From: Tetrapyrgos nigripes | Taxonomy: Eukaryota > Basidiomycota > Agaricomycetes > Agaricales > Campanellaceae | Direction: 5' to 3' | Assembly (NCBI GenBank): GCA_013368315.1 | Contig: JAACJM010000071.1 | Location: 186,001-250,000, forward strand | DNA: 64,000 bases | Part shown: positions 23,072-34,600 of the stretch, in pieces | Numbering within the stretch: the first letter of the stretch is position 1 | How the letters are laid out: the number at the start of each line of letters is the position of its first letter | Notes under the pieces: model-generated | Database searches by the model: none | What the model was told of the DNA's origin: nothing | The model's input: the letters and a program-made list of their open reading frames with translations, nothing else | Translations under genes and position numbers: made by a program

Positions 23072-24477
23072 ATGGCCGTCATACAAACTCCCATCACCGA
23101 ACTCTTTGGCATCAAACATCCGGTGCTACTCGCTGGAATGAATGTCGCAGCCGGGCCCAACTTGTGCGCAGCTGTAACGAACGCCGGAGGCCTAGGAGTC
23201 ATTGGTGGGTTTGGATACACCCCAAAGGTACTTCGTCAGCAAGTAAGTAGCTTAACCTTATCCTTTTACGTGTCTTTAGCATTGAAGTCACTCTGATAGA
23301 TCAAGGAGATCAAGAACAACCTTCACGACAAAAACGCACCCTTTGGTGTTGATTTACTGATTCCTCAGGTTGGCGGAAACGCAAGAAAGACAAATGTATG
23401 TGGTGTATCGTCTCCGCATCGTTCTAGTCTCATAGAAGTCTTGTACGCACAGTACGACTACAGTAAAGGAAAACTCAACGAATTAATTGATGTCATCATA
23501 GAAGAGAAGACAACTCTTTTCGTCTGCGCCGTCGGTGTTCCTCCCAAAGAAGTCGTCGATCGGTTACACAAGGCTGGGATAGCCGTCATGAACATGGTTG
23601 GACATCCGAAGCACGTCGCCAAGGCTCTTCAAGCCGGTGTTGATATCATTTGCGCGCAAGCCGGAGAAGGAGGTGGACACACGGGTGGTAAGTGGATACT
23701 TGAAGTCCAAGGCAAAGACCTCCCGCTCATCAGTTCATTTTGCAGACACGCCTGCCAGGTGAGCACTGTGCTGTGCTACAATGTGACTGGTGCTGACCAT
23801 TTTCCATTCTGCCTGTCAGCGTCTTGATTCCTGCCTGTGTTGACGCCGTCAAAGGACACAAAGCACCTCTCAACGGTAAACCTGTGTATGTCATCGGTGC
23901 TGGTGCTGTGTTTGACGGACGAAGTTTGGCTGCTAATTTGATGTGGGGTGCCCAAGCAGTCTGTGCGTATCGTCTCACCTTGTGTTTTTGAATCCACTGA
24001 ACCGTCTCTAGGGGTCGGCACTCGTTTCGTTGCATCACAAGAGGCGGGAGCCGCCAAGATTCACAAGGAGACCATTGTCGGCGCTGACTTTGACGATGCG
24101 TTACGACATTGATCTATACTGGACGGCCTTTGAGAGTAAAGAAGACCCCTTATGTGGAAGATTGGAATACCAACAGGCAAGCAGAGATTAAAGAACTTAC
24201 ATCGAAAGGAATTATTCCCGTCGAATGGGATTTGCAACAACACCCAGAAAAGTCGCTCGAGAGTAGGGCATGGTTGATGGGCAAGGTTGCTGCGGTATGT
24301 TCCCATACTTTCTGGATGGTATGGCGAATTACAAATGCTAACCACTTCTGTTGTCCATAGATGATCAAGGATGTCCCTCCTGCCAAAGATATCGTTGAGA
24401 ACATGGTAAACGAAGCTGCGGCGTTGTTGCAGTATGGTAACACGCTGGTAAAAGGGAATCCAAGAGCGAAGTTGTAA
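23072..24477 (+). CDS. Nitronate monooxygenase (2-nitropropane dioxygenase family), with a frameshift
   Basis: FMN-dependent TIM-barrel enzyme that oxidises alkyl nitronates. Reads MAVIQTPITELFGIKHPVLLAGM, AVTNAGGLGVIGGFGYTP, an IKEIKNNL exon, FGVDLLIPQVGGNARKTN, then VVDRLHKAGIAVMNMVGHP, VDIICAQAGEGGGHTG, VIGAGAVFDGRSLAANLMWGAQAVWVGTRF and a helical C-terminus ending NTLVKGNPRAKL. The family core is complete. One base is missing near 24105: the frame runs FDDALRH-stop, while the next frame resumes LIYTGRPLRVKKTPYV. No GT-AG intron of usable length spans it. Either the gene is disrupted in this strain or the assembly dropped a base. Confidence 0.85.
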
Positions 24478-24797
24478 GAGCGCACCCATGTTTGGATATT
24501 TTTATTCCTTTACATTGTATTTTTTGCTTCTGGAATTGTAAATCTACTCAGGCATCTCAGAAACGTACAGTACACCTCTGTCCATCGAGGTTTTGTCCAC
24601 TCCGGATCCGTAGTTGTAGATTGGAGCTTATTATTCGGCCTTCTTGCGAAACTGCCTTATCCCGCCTCGCATTCTTGCTGGATCCAACATTGAGCTCTGT
24701 GAAGGAAGACAGGGGCAACGCGTGACGCGTCTGGGCGCGTCAAGAAGTGGCACGTGTCATCGTTTGCTCTTCTTGAACTACCATCGTCATTGGCGCC
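24478..24797. other. Intergenic spacer
   Basis: 320 bp between nitronate monooxygenase and the HIRIP3-like gene. Contains two GACGCGT/GGCGCGT-type GC-rich motifs near 24725-24738; otherwise nothing recognised. Confidence 0.4.
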
Positions 24798-26599
24798 ATG
24801 ACAATCCCTCCGTTGAGCGAACTTGAAGAACTTGCGAAAACCATCATCTATGAAGCAAAAGAGAATGGACTTCTTCAGTGAGTCTTCCTTTGCTTGTCCT
24901 GAATCACTATGTCTGTTATATCATGTCTAACAACGCGTTATCGTCATTCATGCAAATCCAGTAAAATGACGAACAGAACGGTGCGAGAAGAAATAGAGAC
25001 TCGTCTCTCATTAGAATCCCAAGTTTTGAACGCGCCAAAGTTCAAAAAACCTCTGAATAATGCTGTGAAAGCATGCGTGGGTGCTATAGAGGTCCGCGTC
25101 CGGTTTATACTCATCTTTTGCATTGCTTTTCTGAACAAGTTGTATGATGCTAGGAAGAAAAGGAACGGCAGAGAGGTCAAGACGCTGATGACGCTGATAA
25201 TGAAATCTCGCCCAAAACAAATCGAGTGTCTAAACCAAAAACAAATGTGGTCAAGGAAGAAGATGAGCAGGACGTAGAAGAGAAAGACGCTGAAGAGGAG
25301 GAAGAAGAAGCGAAGGAGTCCTCGTCCAAAAAGAGGAAAGGAAAGTCTGAAACCGAACGGCCGTCAAGAAAGCGCAAGTCCGGCAAGGAAAATGGCAAGG
25401 ACGCGTCGGCGGCTGGTTCATCGAAGAAGACCTCAGAGAAAGCTAAAGGGAAGAAGAATACGGAGACCAACTTTAAATCTGCAGTGCGTATTCCAGAATT
25501 GAGCCAAACTGCGCGAGCACTTATGCAAGTCCGTTTTGTAGGAGTTTGTACCTCCATCATCGGACGTCGAAGAAGATGCAGCAATGCAGGGAGACTCTAC
25601 TGCAAAAGATCAAGAAGAAGATTTGTCCTCCGCAGACGAGGTATCCCTGCCATAGATTCTTATACAATTTTGGTATCTAACCTTTCTACTTTGGTAAGGG
25701 AACCCCAAAACCTTCCTCAAGCAAGACCAAACCCCCAGCAAAGCCTTTACAAGTGAAATCTGAGCCGCATGCATCGACAAATGGCGACGACGTAAGTGAG
25801 AACGCCTCCCATTACACCCATAACGAACTGACGTCTGCCGCTCTAGAGTGACACTGGATTATCCGACTTGATTGACGAGCCACCGAAGAAAAAGTCCAAG
25901 GGCAAAACTGTATGTCTATAACCCCTTTAGCGCTTGATTCCAGCTCAAACCAAATTACTATCTAGGCAACCAAGGCTTCAGGCAAGAAAAATGAAAAGCC
26001 ATCCAACAAGAAGGAACTGAGCAAAGACGAGGAGACGATTAAGCGTCTAAAAGTGCTTATTTCTCCTCACTATAGATAATTTTGTTTATGACTTTTATTT
26101 TGTTTTAGGGTTTCATCAATGCCTGCGGTGTTCGGAAACCCTGGTCAAAGCTGTTTGACGGAATCGAGGATCAGCCTTCCAAGCAGATCAAGATGCTCAG
26201 AAAGATACTTGAAGACCTGGGTATAGAAGGCCGACCTAGCATGGAGAAAGCCAAGGCAATCAAGGCAAAAAAGGAGTTGGAGAATGAACTTGGCAAGTCC
26301 CGTCGTCTTCTTGTTGGTCACTGAACTTACACGGAACTCCAAACCAGCTGATGTCCAAGCTTTTGAAAAGGCAGTCTCGAAACAGGTTACTCGATCTTCA
26401 AGGAAGGCTCAAGAAGCTGAAGAGTCTGATGAAGGGAATGTTGACGAGGAAGACGTTAACGAGCGGCCTGTGAAGCGCAAGGTTTGTGACTACTCGATAG
26501 CTATATGCGTCTTATCAAGCCTCTCATGCATGAACTTTCCAGACAAACGCAAGGCAAAGTATCATGGCCTTCTTGGCCGATCAGAGCGACTCTGAGTAG
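24798..26599 (+). CDS. HIRIP3-like histone chaperone with N-terminal DEK-C-like domain
   Basis: The N-terminus (MTIPPLSELEELAKTIIYEAKENGLLHKMTNRTVREEIETRL...LNNAVKACVGAIEEEK) resembles the DEK C-terminal helical domain. A long acidic and Lys-rich disordered middle follows (EEDEQDVEEKDAEEEEEEAKES, KKRKGKSETERPSRKRKSG). The C-terminal module reads ETIKRLKGFINACGVRKPW, LFDGIEDQPSKQIKMLRKIL, DLGIEGRPSMEKAKAIKAKK. This is the conserved C-terminal block of HIRIP3-type proteins, which bind H2A-H2B. The end is AFLADQSDSE. At least eight short introns. The function as a histone chaperone is inferred from this module and the acidic region. Confidence 0.75.
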
Positions 26600-26934
26600 T
26601 GAATCGTTTGGCCTGTAAATGATTTTTCTTTTTTGAAAAGCTTCCTAGTGTACCTGTTATATCTATCCTTCCGTATTCCTCCAGCGAAAGCGCTATCTGA
26701 GTGGCTACCGGTGGACGCGACATGGGATCGTGTCTTGACCAGTTATTCCTCCTCCTTTGACACATGTCGACTACTCGTTATGCTTAGAGCTCTAGTAGAA
26801 AGATTGGGACTTAGCGAATGCATATTGATGTCTCCGAATACAAAATTATTTGGCTAGTGATACTTACTGTAACTACAAACAAAAAACTTGGATTGTGCAT
26901 GCTTGGTTTGTTTAAAATCCGCCAGTCCGTCTGT
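26600..26934. other. Convergent 3' intergenic region
   Basis: 335 bp between the converging ends of the HIRIP3-like gene (+) and the F-box gene (-). Only 3' untranslated sequence is expected; nothing else seen. Confidence 0.5.
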
Positions 26935-28451
26935 CTAATCGTATGTCGATGCTTCTCCCAAAACAATTTCCACTTTTCCTTCAATCCGCGGTAACAATGA
27001 CCTGATTTTGTCCATCATTAAGCTCTTCTTCTGGGCCCACTCAGCATCATGTAGTATCCTCTTCTGTTCCAACGCTTCAAGCACTGCTTCTCGAGGAAGT
27101 GGTCCGTTGGGCACGGTAGCATATCCACTCCCAACCCGAGTCAGGACTCTCTGCATGCCGGTCTCGAGAGTCGACCGAGCTCTGCTGCTAAGTATCTGTG
27201 TCTCCGTTATTTCCCAAATACGAGTCGCTGCGTGATCAGCCCCACGCGGATAAAAGGCAAGACGGGTCAGATTTGGAAATTGTTTTGCATCTGAGAGGAC
27301 TTGGTCCAGTAATGGCCAATCTGTTTTTGGACCGGCAGGAGGGTCATTAGCATCAAGCCTGAGCGATGGCTGGGCCAAGCCGAGTTTGAGACTATGAAGT
27401 TTGGTCGTATCAGATTCGAGATTCTGAAGGAAAGGGATGAGAAGGGAGTCATCTGAAAGGTCGATGAAGATGTGTTGGAGGTTGGGGTTCATGTTAAACC
27501 TCAGCAGGTCATGTACTGCAGCTAGGAAGATTGAAAGACGAAGTATAAATAAAATGTTGACGAGAAAAGCTAGACTGAGATCAACTCACCACTTTGCGTT
27601 GACCCTCTCGAATCAGTTGACACCATTGCAGCTCGTAAGGTGAGCTGCTGAAGCGACGTGCCCAAAGTCTGTAGAAGTTTGCGATTGGCATCGACACAAT
27701 CATCCGATATGGAAACTTCTTCAAAGCATATGCTAAGAACAGTTACACCATGTGGATATTTCAAAGTAGTCACGAAATCCAGCATCGCCGACGTGGCTCC
27801 TAAAACGTGAACCGCCCCAATGTCGGGACATTGGAGGTGCGACTCTGGAGAGTCTTCAACATTCTCGAATGGGTTGGAAAGTTCGGATAAAAGAATCAAG
27901 GTCTTCAAAGAAGAGAAGGAGAAGATGAAGTTTTTGAGACGTATAGGTGAGTGGATATCGACGTTGTCCAGTTTCAGTGTCGTGATGCCTTCGTAATCCG
28001 AACGCAAAGACTCCAAAGCAGACTGGGAAAGGGTGCTGAAATTGACCCATTGGATGTACAACGAGGTGATCGAAGGGAAGATCTCAGCAAGAGACTTTCC
28101 GTCTAGAGATCTCCAGCACAGTAGATCATTGAACACACTCTCCTGATGCCATTCCCTTCCTGTGGAACGACCTATCACGATATCCCGTATAGGTTTAGGT
28201 CTTTTCTGATTGATATGGAGTTCAGTGACATGGAGAAGGTGGAAAGAGGAGTAGGGCGATTCAAGGAGGGGAAGGAATGAGGTTATCTGCAAAGTTTCGA
28301 GCTCGAGTACATAGTCACAGTCGCTCAACAGGTGGTAGCGTGCACCTGGAAGCCATGTCCTAGCGACAAGAGAGGATGCTAGAACAGTTGCTCTGTCGTC
28401 TAGGAAGCCTATGACAAGGGAGATGAGTTCTGGAGGAAAGTCAAAAGGCAT
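26935..28451 (-). CDS. F-box protein with leucine-rich-like C-terminus
   Basis: Probable substrate receptor of an SCF ubiquitin ligase. The N-terminus MPFDFPPELISLVIGFLDDRATVLASSLVARTW is a short agaricomycete-type F-box, where LP is replaced by FP. The rest is an irregular Leu-rich array (ITSLYIQWVNFSTLS, ITTLKLDNVDIHS, LKTLILLSELSNP). Exons 28451-27590 and 27515-26935 join through a 74-bp GT-AG intron and give 480 residues. Such F-box genes are numerous and fast-evolving in mushrooms; the target cannot be told. A MITE sits about 100 bp upstream of the start codon. Confidence 0.85.
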
Positions 28452-28555
28452 GTTGTTGCAATGGGCACTTGAAGGCCCGAGGTAATAAGGACCTCCTTAA
28501 ATAAGCACAGCCACACGTACATTGAACTGCGCTGCAGTTTCGCAGTACTGCGCTA

Positions 28556-28793
28556 CAGTAGCGGCCGTTGAAAATTCCGACCCCCAAAAGGCAACTCGCG
28601 TCGTACAACAAAAGTCACCAAAACGCCCTGACTGGGCGCCGTAAGACGACTACCTGTGTCGATCCCTAACGTCGAAATAACCGCCTTACCACTTGTCGTT
28701 GCTGTGTGGCCGCATTTTGGCAGGATTTCGGTTCTCTAAGGTGATGGGAAACTATTGCCTTTTTGAACTAGGAATTTTCAACGGCCACTACTG
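28556..28793. mobile_element. TA-flanked MITE, Tc1/mariner-type (238 bp)
   Basis: The ends are inverted copies of CAGTAG(C/T)GGCCGTTGAAA with one mismatch over 23 bases, followed by a second matching block (AAAAGGCA). Each end abuts a TA dinucleotide (28554-28555 and 28794-28795), the target duplication of Tc1/mariner elements. No transposase is encoded. It lies in the promoter region of the F-box gene. Confidence 0.78.
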
Positions 28794-28960
28794 TATATTC
28801 GTGGCCTTGCGCTAATGAAGCAGGCTCTCCAAGTAGTCAGGTGTATACTAGATACCCCGTCGGATATGACACTTCCCTATGATTCCCTAATGCACAGCGG
28901 TGATACAGACGTCATTGGTACTCTACGTAGCCAGGTATAGTAGTAACAGAAAATGATAGA

Positions 28961-29355
28961 ATGGCGGTCCAGGCCAATCGAAAGACAATAAGGTTATTAG
29001 ATAGTAGTGTAGAATTGGAAATCACGAAGCATGAGAGATGGAGCCACGACTCTGCGGGGGCCGAGGAGTATCAGTGTCCTCCACTTTACGGCGTTTCAAA
29101 GAGGGTGGTAAAGAGCCGTCTTCGAGCGGCTTTGATTGCAGCTGTGGTTCAGGACGCGTATGCGGGCATACTGCGAGGCCAAGCCAGCGTTCTGCACATT
29201 GTACACAATGTAGATTGGAAGGAACCGCAATGTCCTGGTCTAGACTCAGAAAAGAAGATGGATCCGAAACGTTTATCGACTCTGTAGATGTAGCTTTGTA
29301 CCTCGGAGCAGGAGAGGCTGGACGTGAAGAATTCGAGAACGCTCTGGAAGAGTAG
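28961..29355 (+). CDS. Doubtful small hypothetical protein(s)
   Basis: Two overlapping ORFs on the + strand: 28961-29287 (108 codons) and 29038-29355 (105 codons). The second has paired cysteines (DCSCGSGRVCGH, then HCTQCRLEG) and an acidic end (GAGEAGREEFENALEE), stopping 11 bp before the stop of the convergent RING gene. I know no family for either. At most one is real, and the second is the better candidate because of the cysteine spacing. Confidence 0.25.
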
Positions 29356-29366
29356 AATAGAACTGG

Positions 29367-29994
29367 TCAGTCAGAGTCAGCAGAATTCATTACAAGTACC
29401 CACTCTTCCGCATCCAACTTGCGTTTGAGAACATGACATTGACGCTGCAGCTCATCTCGTTCTTGCTTCATCTTATCGGCTTGTATTTTCGCTGAGCGAG
29501 CAAGGTTTAAGAGGCCAAGGGTAGCTGCCGCGTGTACTTCTGACCGTTTCCGCCATAATGTACAATGAACTCGCAAAGCGGTGTTCTCTGCAGTGAGACG
29601 GCCGCACTCTGTTAGAGCAGCATTCGGATGTTTGGGAGGCGTATCCGAAGACGGCTCTTCCAGAAATATTCGGCGAACAGAGGGAGAAACATGGCGTTGC
29701 AGTTGCTGCGGGACTAAGGCGGGGTTTAAGCCTACTGGAAAACCTCTTAGCGTAGTCAAAGACAAACAAGTGAAATTCCCTCACCAATGGAATACATATT
29801 CCGACATGTTGGGCAAAAATGTAGGCTCGTGTATGGCCGGACAGCATTGACTGCGCGGAAGAGACATTCACTGCAGAATACGTGTCCTTAAAACAGTCAA
29901 TATGACATTGTCATGCAAAAGAAAGTAGATGCATACCACAAGGTAAAGACACTGGAGACTTTAGCTCGTCGAGGCAGATAGAACAGGAAGGCAT
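29367..29994 (-). CDS. Small RING-finger, coiled-coil protein (putative E3 ligase)
   Basis: Three exons (29994-29937, 29886-29785, 29743-29367) give 178 residues. The N-terminus is a C3HC4 RING: CSIC, then LPCGHVFCSECL, then FCPTCR. The RING spans the first two exons. A short linker (VPQQLQRHVSPSVRR) leads to a helical region, then LARSAKIQADKMKQERDELQRQ, a likely coiled coil, ending EWVLVMNSADSD. Start chosen at the only ATG in frame before the first Cys pair. RING domains recruit ubiquitin-charged E2s; the partner is unknown. Confidence 0.85.
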
Positions 29995-30685
29995 TGTATG
30001 AAGACGAGCAGCAAGCCCCGTTGTGGAGACTTTATACAAGTCCGGATAAAGCAGGTCCCAGTTCCGGTGAGTACCGAGTCATTGAGCAAAGCGTCAGCCT
30101 GGATGGTCTTGTCGAGGCGTAGACTATCATGACGAAATATTCTTGGCCCTGCAAGGGTAAGCATTAGAAAGCCTCGCCCCTTTCCCGACACCCGAGATGA
30201 CAGGAGACGGGATCGGACGCTCGGGTCTAGGCTGTGCCGGGACTTTTCAATTATTTCGCAGCAAATTAGTAATACATTATTATGCTTGAGGGGTTTCTAA
30301 GTCCTCTGTCAGAGATTCTGACTGGACTGTTTGGGAAGACCATGTGAGACCGTGCAGGACAGGAGCTTGCAAAGCTGCCTCAGCAGTAGCTGCGGCTGGA
30401 GGATCACAATGTGATTTGGGGTAGATCAGAGTTCAAGCATCTTTTGAAGCAACAGCAGCCCGACGGATATGGGGCTACAAAAAAATCCGAGGTACTCTGA
30501 TGGTGGAGAGGAGGGAGAACTTTGCCGCACTGGCAAATTGTGCGGCTAACATCGGCATGAGTAACTGTACAGTACACAAGCCACCGACGATACCCTTTCA
30601 AATCAAACAACGGAAAACAAAGAATTCCTCAGTAATCGAGGTCTGCAAAGTCAATTCCTCAACGCTCAAGACAACCCCGACAAAA
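29995..30685. promoter_or_regulatory. Divergent promoter region of RING gene and uL5 gene
   Basis: 691 bp between divergent start codons. A 92-codon ORF at 30500 overlaps the real uL5 start in another frame and is rejected. No motif named with confidence. Confidence 0.5.
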
Positions 30686-31376
30686 ATGGTGCGTACTTAT
30701 ATCATTATCGGTGACAATGCATCTCAAGCTTTGAAACGTTGTAGGCCGACCAGAAGACGACACCGACCAATCCCATGAAGGAGCCCCGAATTGACAAGCT
30801 TGTCATTAGTGCGTCCTCTTCAACACTCGGGCTCATTTCCTCCAACTCATTATCTTCTAGACATTTCGGTCGGTGAATCCGGTGATCGTCTCACCCGTGC
30901 ATCTAAGGTCCTGGAACAACTTACCGGTCAAACCCCCGTCACCTCAAAAGCGCGTTACACCGTCCGAACCTTTGGTATTCGTCGTAATGAAAAGATTGCT
31001 GTCCACGTCACCATCCGTGGCCCCAAGGCAGAGGAAATCTTGGAGCGTGGTTTGAAGGTGAAGGAGTACGAGTTGCGACGAAGGAACTTTTCGGAGACTG
31101 GCAACTTTGGGTTCGGTATCCAGGAACACATCGACTTGGGAGCCAGATATGATCCTGGTATTGGTATCTTTGGCATGGACTTTTACGTGGTGATGGGCAG
31201 GCCTGGCGCTCGGGTAACAAGGCGGAAGCAAAAGAAGGCTCGCGTTGGCTTCCAGCACCGTATCAAAAAGGAGGACACGATGGCCTGGTTCAAGCAGAGA
31301 TTCGATGGTATTATCCTCGTAAGTTCTTGCTTTCCATCTTGTTAGCTTTCTTGGCTCACATTGCCTACAGAAATAG
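30686..31376 (+). CDS. rpl11: 60S ribosomal protein uL5 (RPL11)
   Basis: Large-subunit protein that joins 5S rRNA. Exons 30686-30688, 30745-30808, 30861-31318 and 31371-31376 give 176 residues, the normal length. Reads [22 protein letters not shown], then [62 protein letters not shown] and [25 protein letters not shown]. The first coding exon is the ATG alone, and the last carries only Lys and the stop. An intron right after the start codon is common in fungal ribosomal protein genes. Confidence 0.97.
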
Positions 31377-31699
31377 TCGTGTTCGCACTGTATCACATAC
31401 TTTTTTATTCTCTCTTCATGCGCGGTATGATCACTATGCACATGTTTCCAATGCGACTTATCATGCCAGTTTTGTGTGTGATGATTGAAAAGCCACTTGT
31501 GCACCTATTAACCCAGAATTGCGGTGGTTACCATGTAGGAATAGTTTGATATAAGATAAAAACGCCTGAGTGAGAGTTATGCTACAAAAGGTGTGCTAGA
31601 TGTGCTGAAATGCAAACATTTGAGATAGAGAAAGAGCAAGAGTGGAAGAGAAGGAATCTATATATGTACATCCAGATAGAAAATGTCCAAGGAGAGATG
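31377..31699. other. Convergent 3' intergenic region
   Basis: 323 bp between the ends of the uL5 gene (+) and hybrid histidine kinase 2 (-). Expected to hold 3' untranslated regions; nothing recognised. Confidence 0.5.
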
Positions 31700-34600
31700 T
31701 TATGAGTGTTCGGAAACGGAAACGCAGTCTGAGTTCGCCCCGAGGGAAGTATGCTTTAATCTGGACAATTTCCGTCGTTCTTCAGCCAGCTGCAGCATGC
31801 TGCGTAAACTACGCTCCAGAACGGGTTTTGTGAGGACGTGATCGACACCAGCGTCGAGATATTCCTGTGAGATTCTAGTGAGTATGCGAAAAGACCGAGT
31901 CAAGCGCAGCTTACCTTCTGGTCGGATAGGAGAGCATTACCTGGAGAAAAGTAAATGAATAACCCACTGACACAAAACGTCGACACTTTCACTTACCTGT
32001 GACTCCAACCACAAAATCGTGTCGCCCTAATTCGCGGAGCTTTTCCACAACCTTCAATCCAGAAAGGACAGGCATCTGATTATCCAAAAATACTATCGAA
32101 AATTTACCCTGCTTAAGTGGGTCAATTTCGTGGTCACCGTCAACAGGTGCAGTTGTCTGATCCTCGAGTAAAATTTTGAGCGCAATTTCACCGTTTTCAG
32201 CGGTGGTGACGAGACATCCCAGCCTCTCCATCAATCGTTGCATTAATGTCCGGGTAAGTTTGTCATCGTCCACGACAAGGACGCGGATTTGATCAACTGG
32301 GGATTCGGAGTGAGTTTCTGGTGAAGGTGAGGGAGGGAAAGCCTGGTTGCATAAGGGAGAAGGAGAAGCAGGTATCGGTAAGGGTGATTTGGAAGAAGAT
32401 CGTGGACGTCCAACCTGAGTCGTTGGAGCTGAAATATCTTCGTCTTCTAAAGTGGGTGAAGCAGAAAGCACGATGCTTTCGCTTATGGACTGTCTTGTGA
32501 GGATAGGATCGGAGGAATCTGGAGGAGGGAAGTCGGTCCCGGTAGAAGGATCTCCAATTGTCCTCGTTGGTACAGCTGAGTGTGAATCGTATCTGGCAAG
32601 ATTCAGCTCGACACTACCGCCTAGGGACTGGTCAGTCAAAGTAACGCTATTACAAGAAAATTAACATTACCTTGGTTCATTAATCCTTGCAATGCCGAAC
32701 TGGACCTCAAAGAGACAGGAGAGGCTTGAGTCGCACGGATACAGGATGCGTCAATTGCTTCCAAGATACTGTGTTTCGACCTCATTGATTCATTTCTGTG
32801 GTTGCGAGGCCTTCTCGAACCCGTTGGTAGATTTCTGAAAGAAGCGATTTCCGTTGCAGACGGTGACACGTCCAACTCGTCTGGCACAATGGCTGATATC
32901 CCCACACCTAAAGGTAGGTCGAACCAAAAAGTGGAACCCTGGCCAACTTTGGAACGGACGCCGAGTCGACCACCACTGAGTTGAACAATAAGCCGAACTA
33001 GCGCCAATCCTAGACCTGTCCCTTTTCCACCTGAAACCGATTGCGTTGAGTTTTCTCCCAGTAGTAGGGACATCAAATCACTTGCCTTGTGTCCGACCTT
33101 GCTCGGTTTGATTAAACGCAGCTGACCAAAATTCAGATAACAACGTGAAAGCATATAGGGACACTACCCACAGAAGAGTTTCGTTTGAGCCATGTCCTGA
33201 GGTCGAATACCGCTGCCAGTGTCCGTTATTTCTACACGGACGATTATTTTGTTTATTGGCCCTTCGACTGAACACTCAGGACTCGGCCCAAAACCATCTG
33301 ACTTGACTTGGTCGTTGCCGCCTTGCCTGGGTGCTGGATGGATCAACTTGGTCCGAATCGTCAGAGAGCCACCAGCAGGGGTGAATTTGCATGCATTGCT
33401 GAGAAAGTAAGATTGAGACAACGATATAGGCACGAAGAATATTCATACCTAGCGAGGTTGGTGACAAGCTGTCGTAGACGAGTTTCATCGCCCACCACCA
33501 CTCCAGTACCATTGGGCTGGGCTTTCAAATGTTCATCAATAGTTTCCGGGGATTGGCCTAGAGCTTCATATGCTGCACGCCTTGCAACCTGGGCAACTGT
33601 TAGACTCAAGATATCTTCCTCTGCAGCAACACCTACCTCATCGATCCGCGAGTCAAGTTCGGTTACCAGCTCAAGTTCACGATGATTTGTAGCGAGTCGA
33701 AGGGGAAGAAACATCGAACGCATCACTTGATGAAAGGGGTATGGCTAGTTTCCACTATGTTTAGACAAAATGGTTATCTATCACATTGCTGAAGAGAGAC
33801 GCACCCTGGCAACGGACTCGAATTTCCCACTATCCATGCGATTGCTAGATGTCGATGGGAGGCTAGAGATGAGCTGCGTCCAAATAGTGAAGGAAATATC
33901 ACAGACAAATCAAGAACGTCATTAAGGACTGTTTATCATCACAGTGAGTAAGGCGCACAAGTCGTCTTCAAAGTATCTTCACCTTTGGACATCATGCTCA
34001 GACTACCCTCAAGTGCATTGAATTCTATCTCTTGGCTTTTCGCAATGGTACCAGATGCCGACATATTCTGTACCGCTAGGACTTCATTCCGGAGGTCAAT
34101 CCAGCTGTCAAAACCGAACAAGAAAAGAATTCTTACGGGCCGTGTTTAGAGGAACTCGCACCTGTGCTCAAGAGGTGAGCAAAGAAGCAATTTTACGAGC
34201 AGGCTTCACTTATCATGGAAAACATAACTAAAAAAAGGGAGACGTCTGAATGACGGATTCAGTGAAAAGAAGTGCGTATCACGTACGATGTCAGTCGATA
34301 TTTGGAATCAGCGGTTTTCCGTTGGTTGAGCTGTGCCTTCCGGGTCCTCTCCCACTGTATTTTTAGTTCTATGCGAAGGTTGAAAAGTCGCCGAGCAGAC
34401 TAATTCGACTGGACGTTAGACGCTATGGTTGTTCAGCGAATGGACGAAACCTGCCTGTTCGCGTCGATAATGGACATAGAGAATGAATATTTGAAACAAG
34501 GCAAAATTGATGACGTCTGTAGGCGTCAGGAGATCAGATGTTTGACCTTTGGCGAGTGATGAAACCACTTACTTCTTGCCCAAGCATCTCGCTTAGGAAT

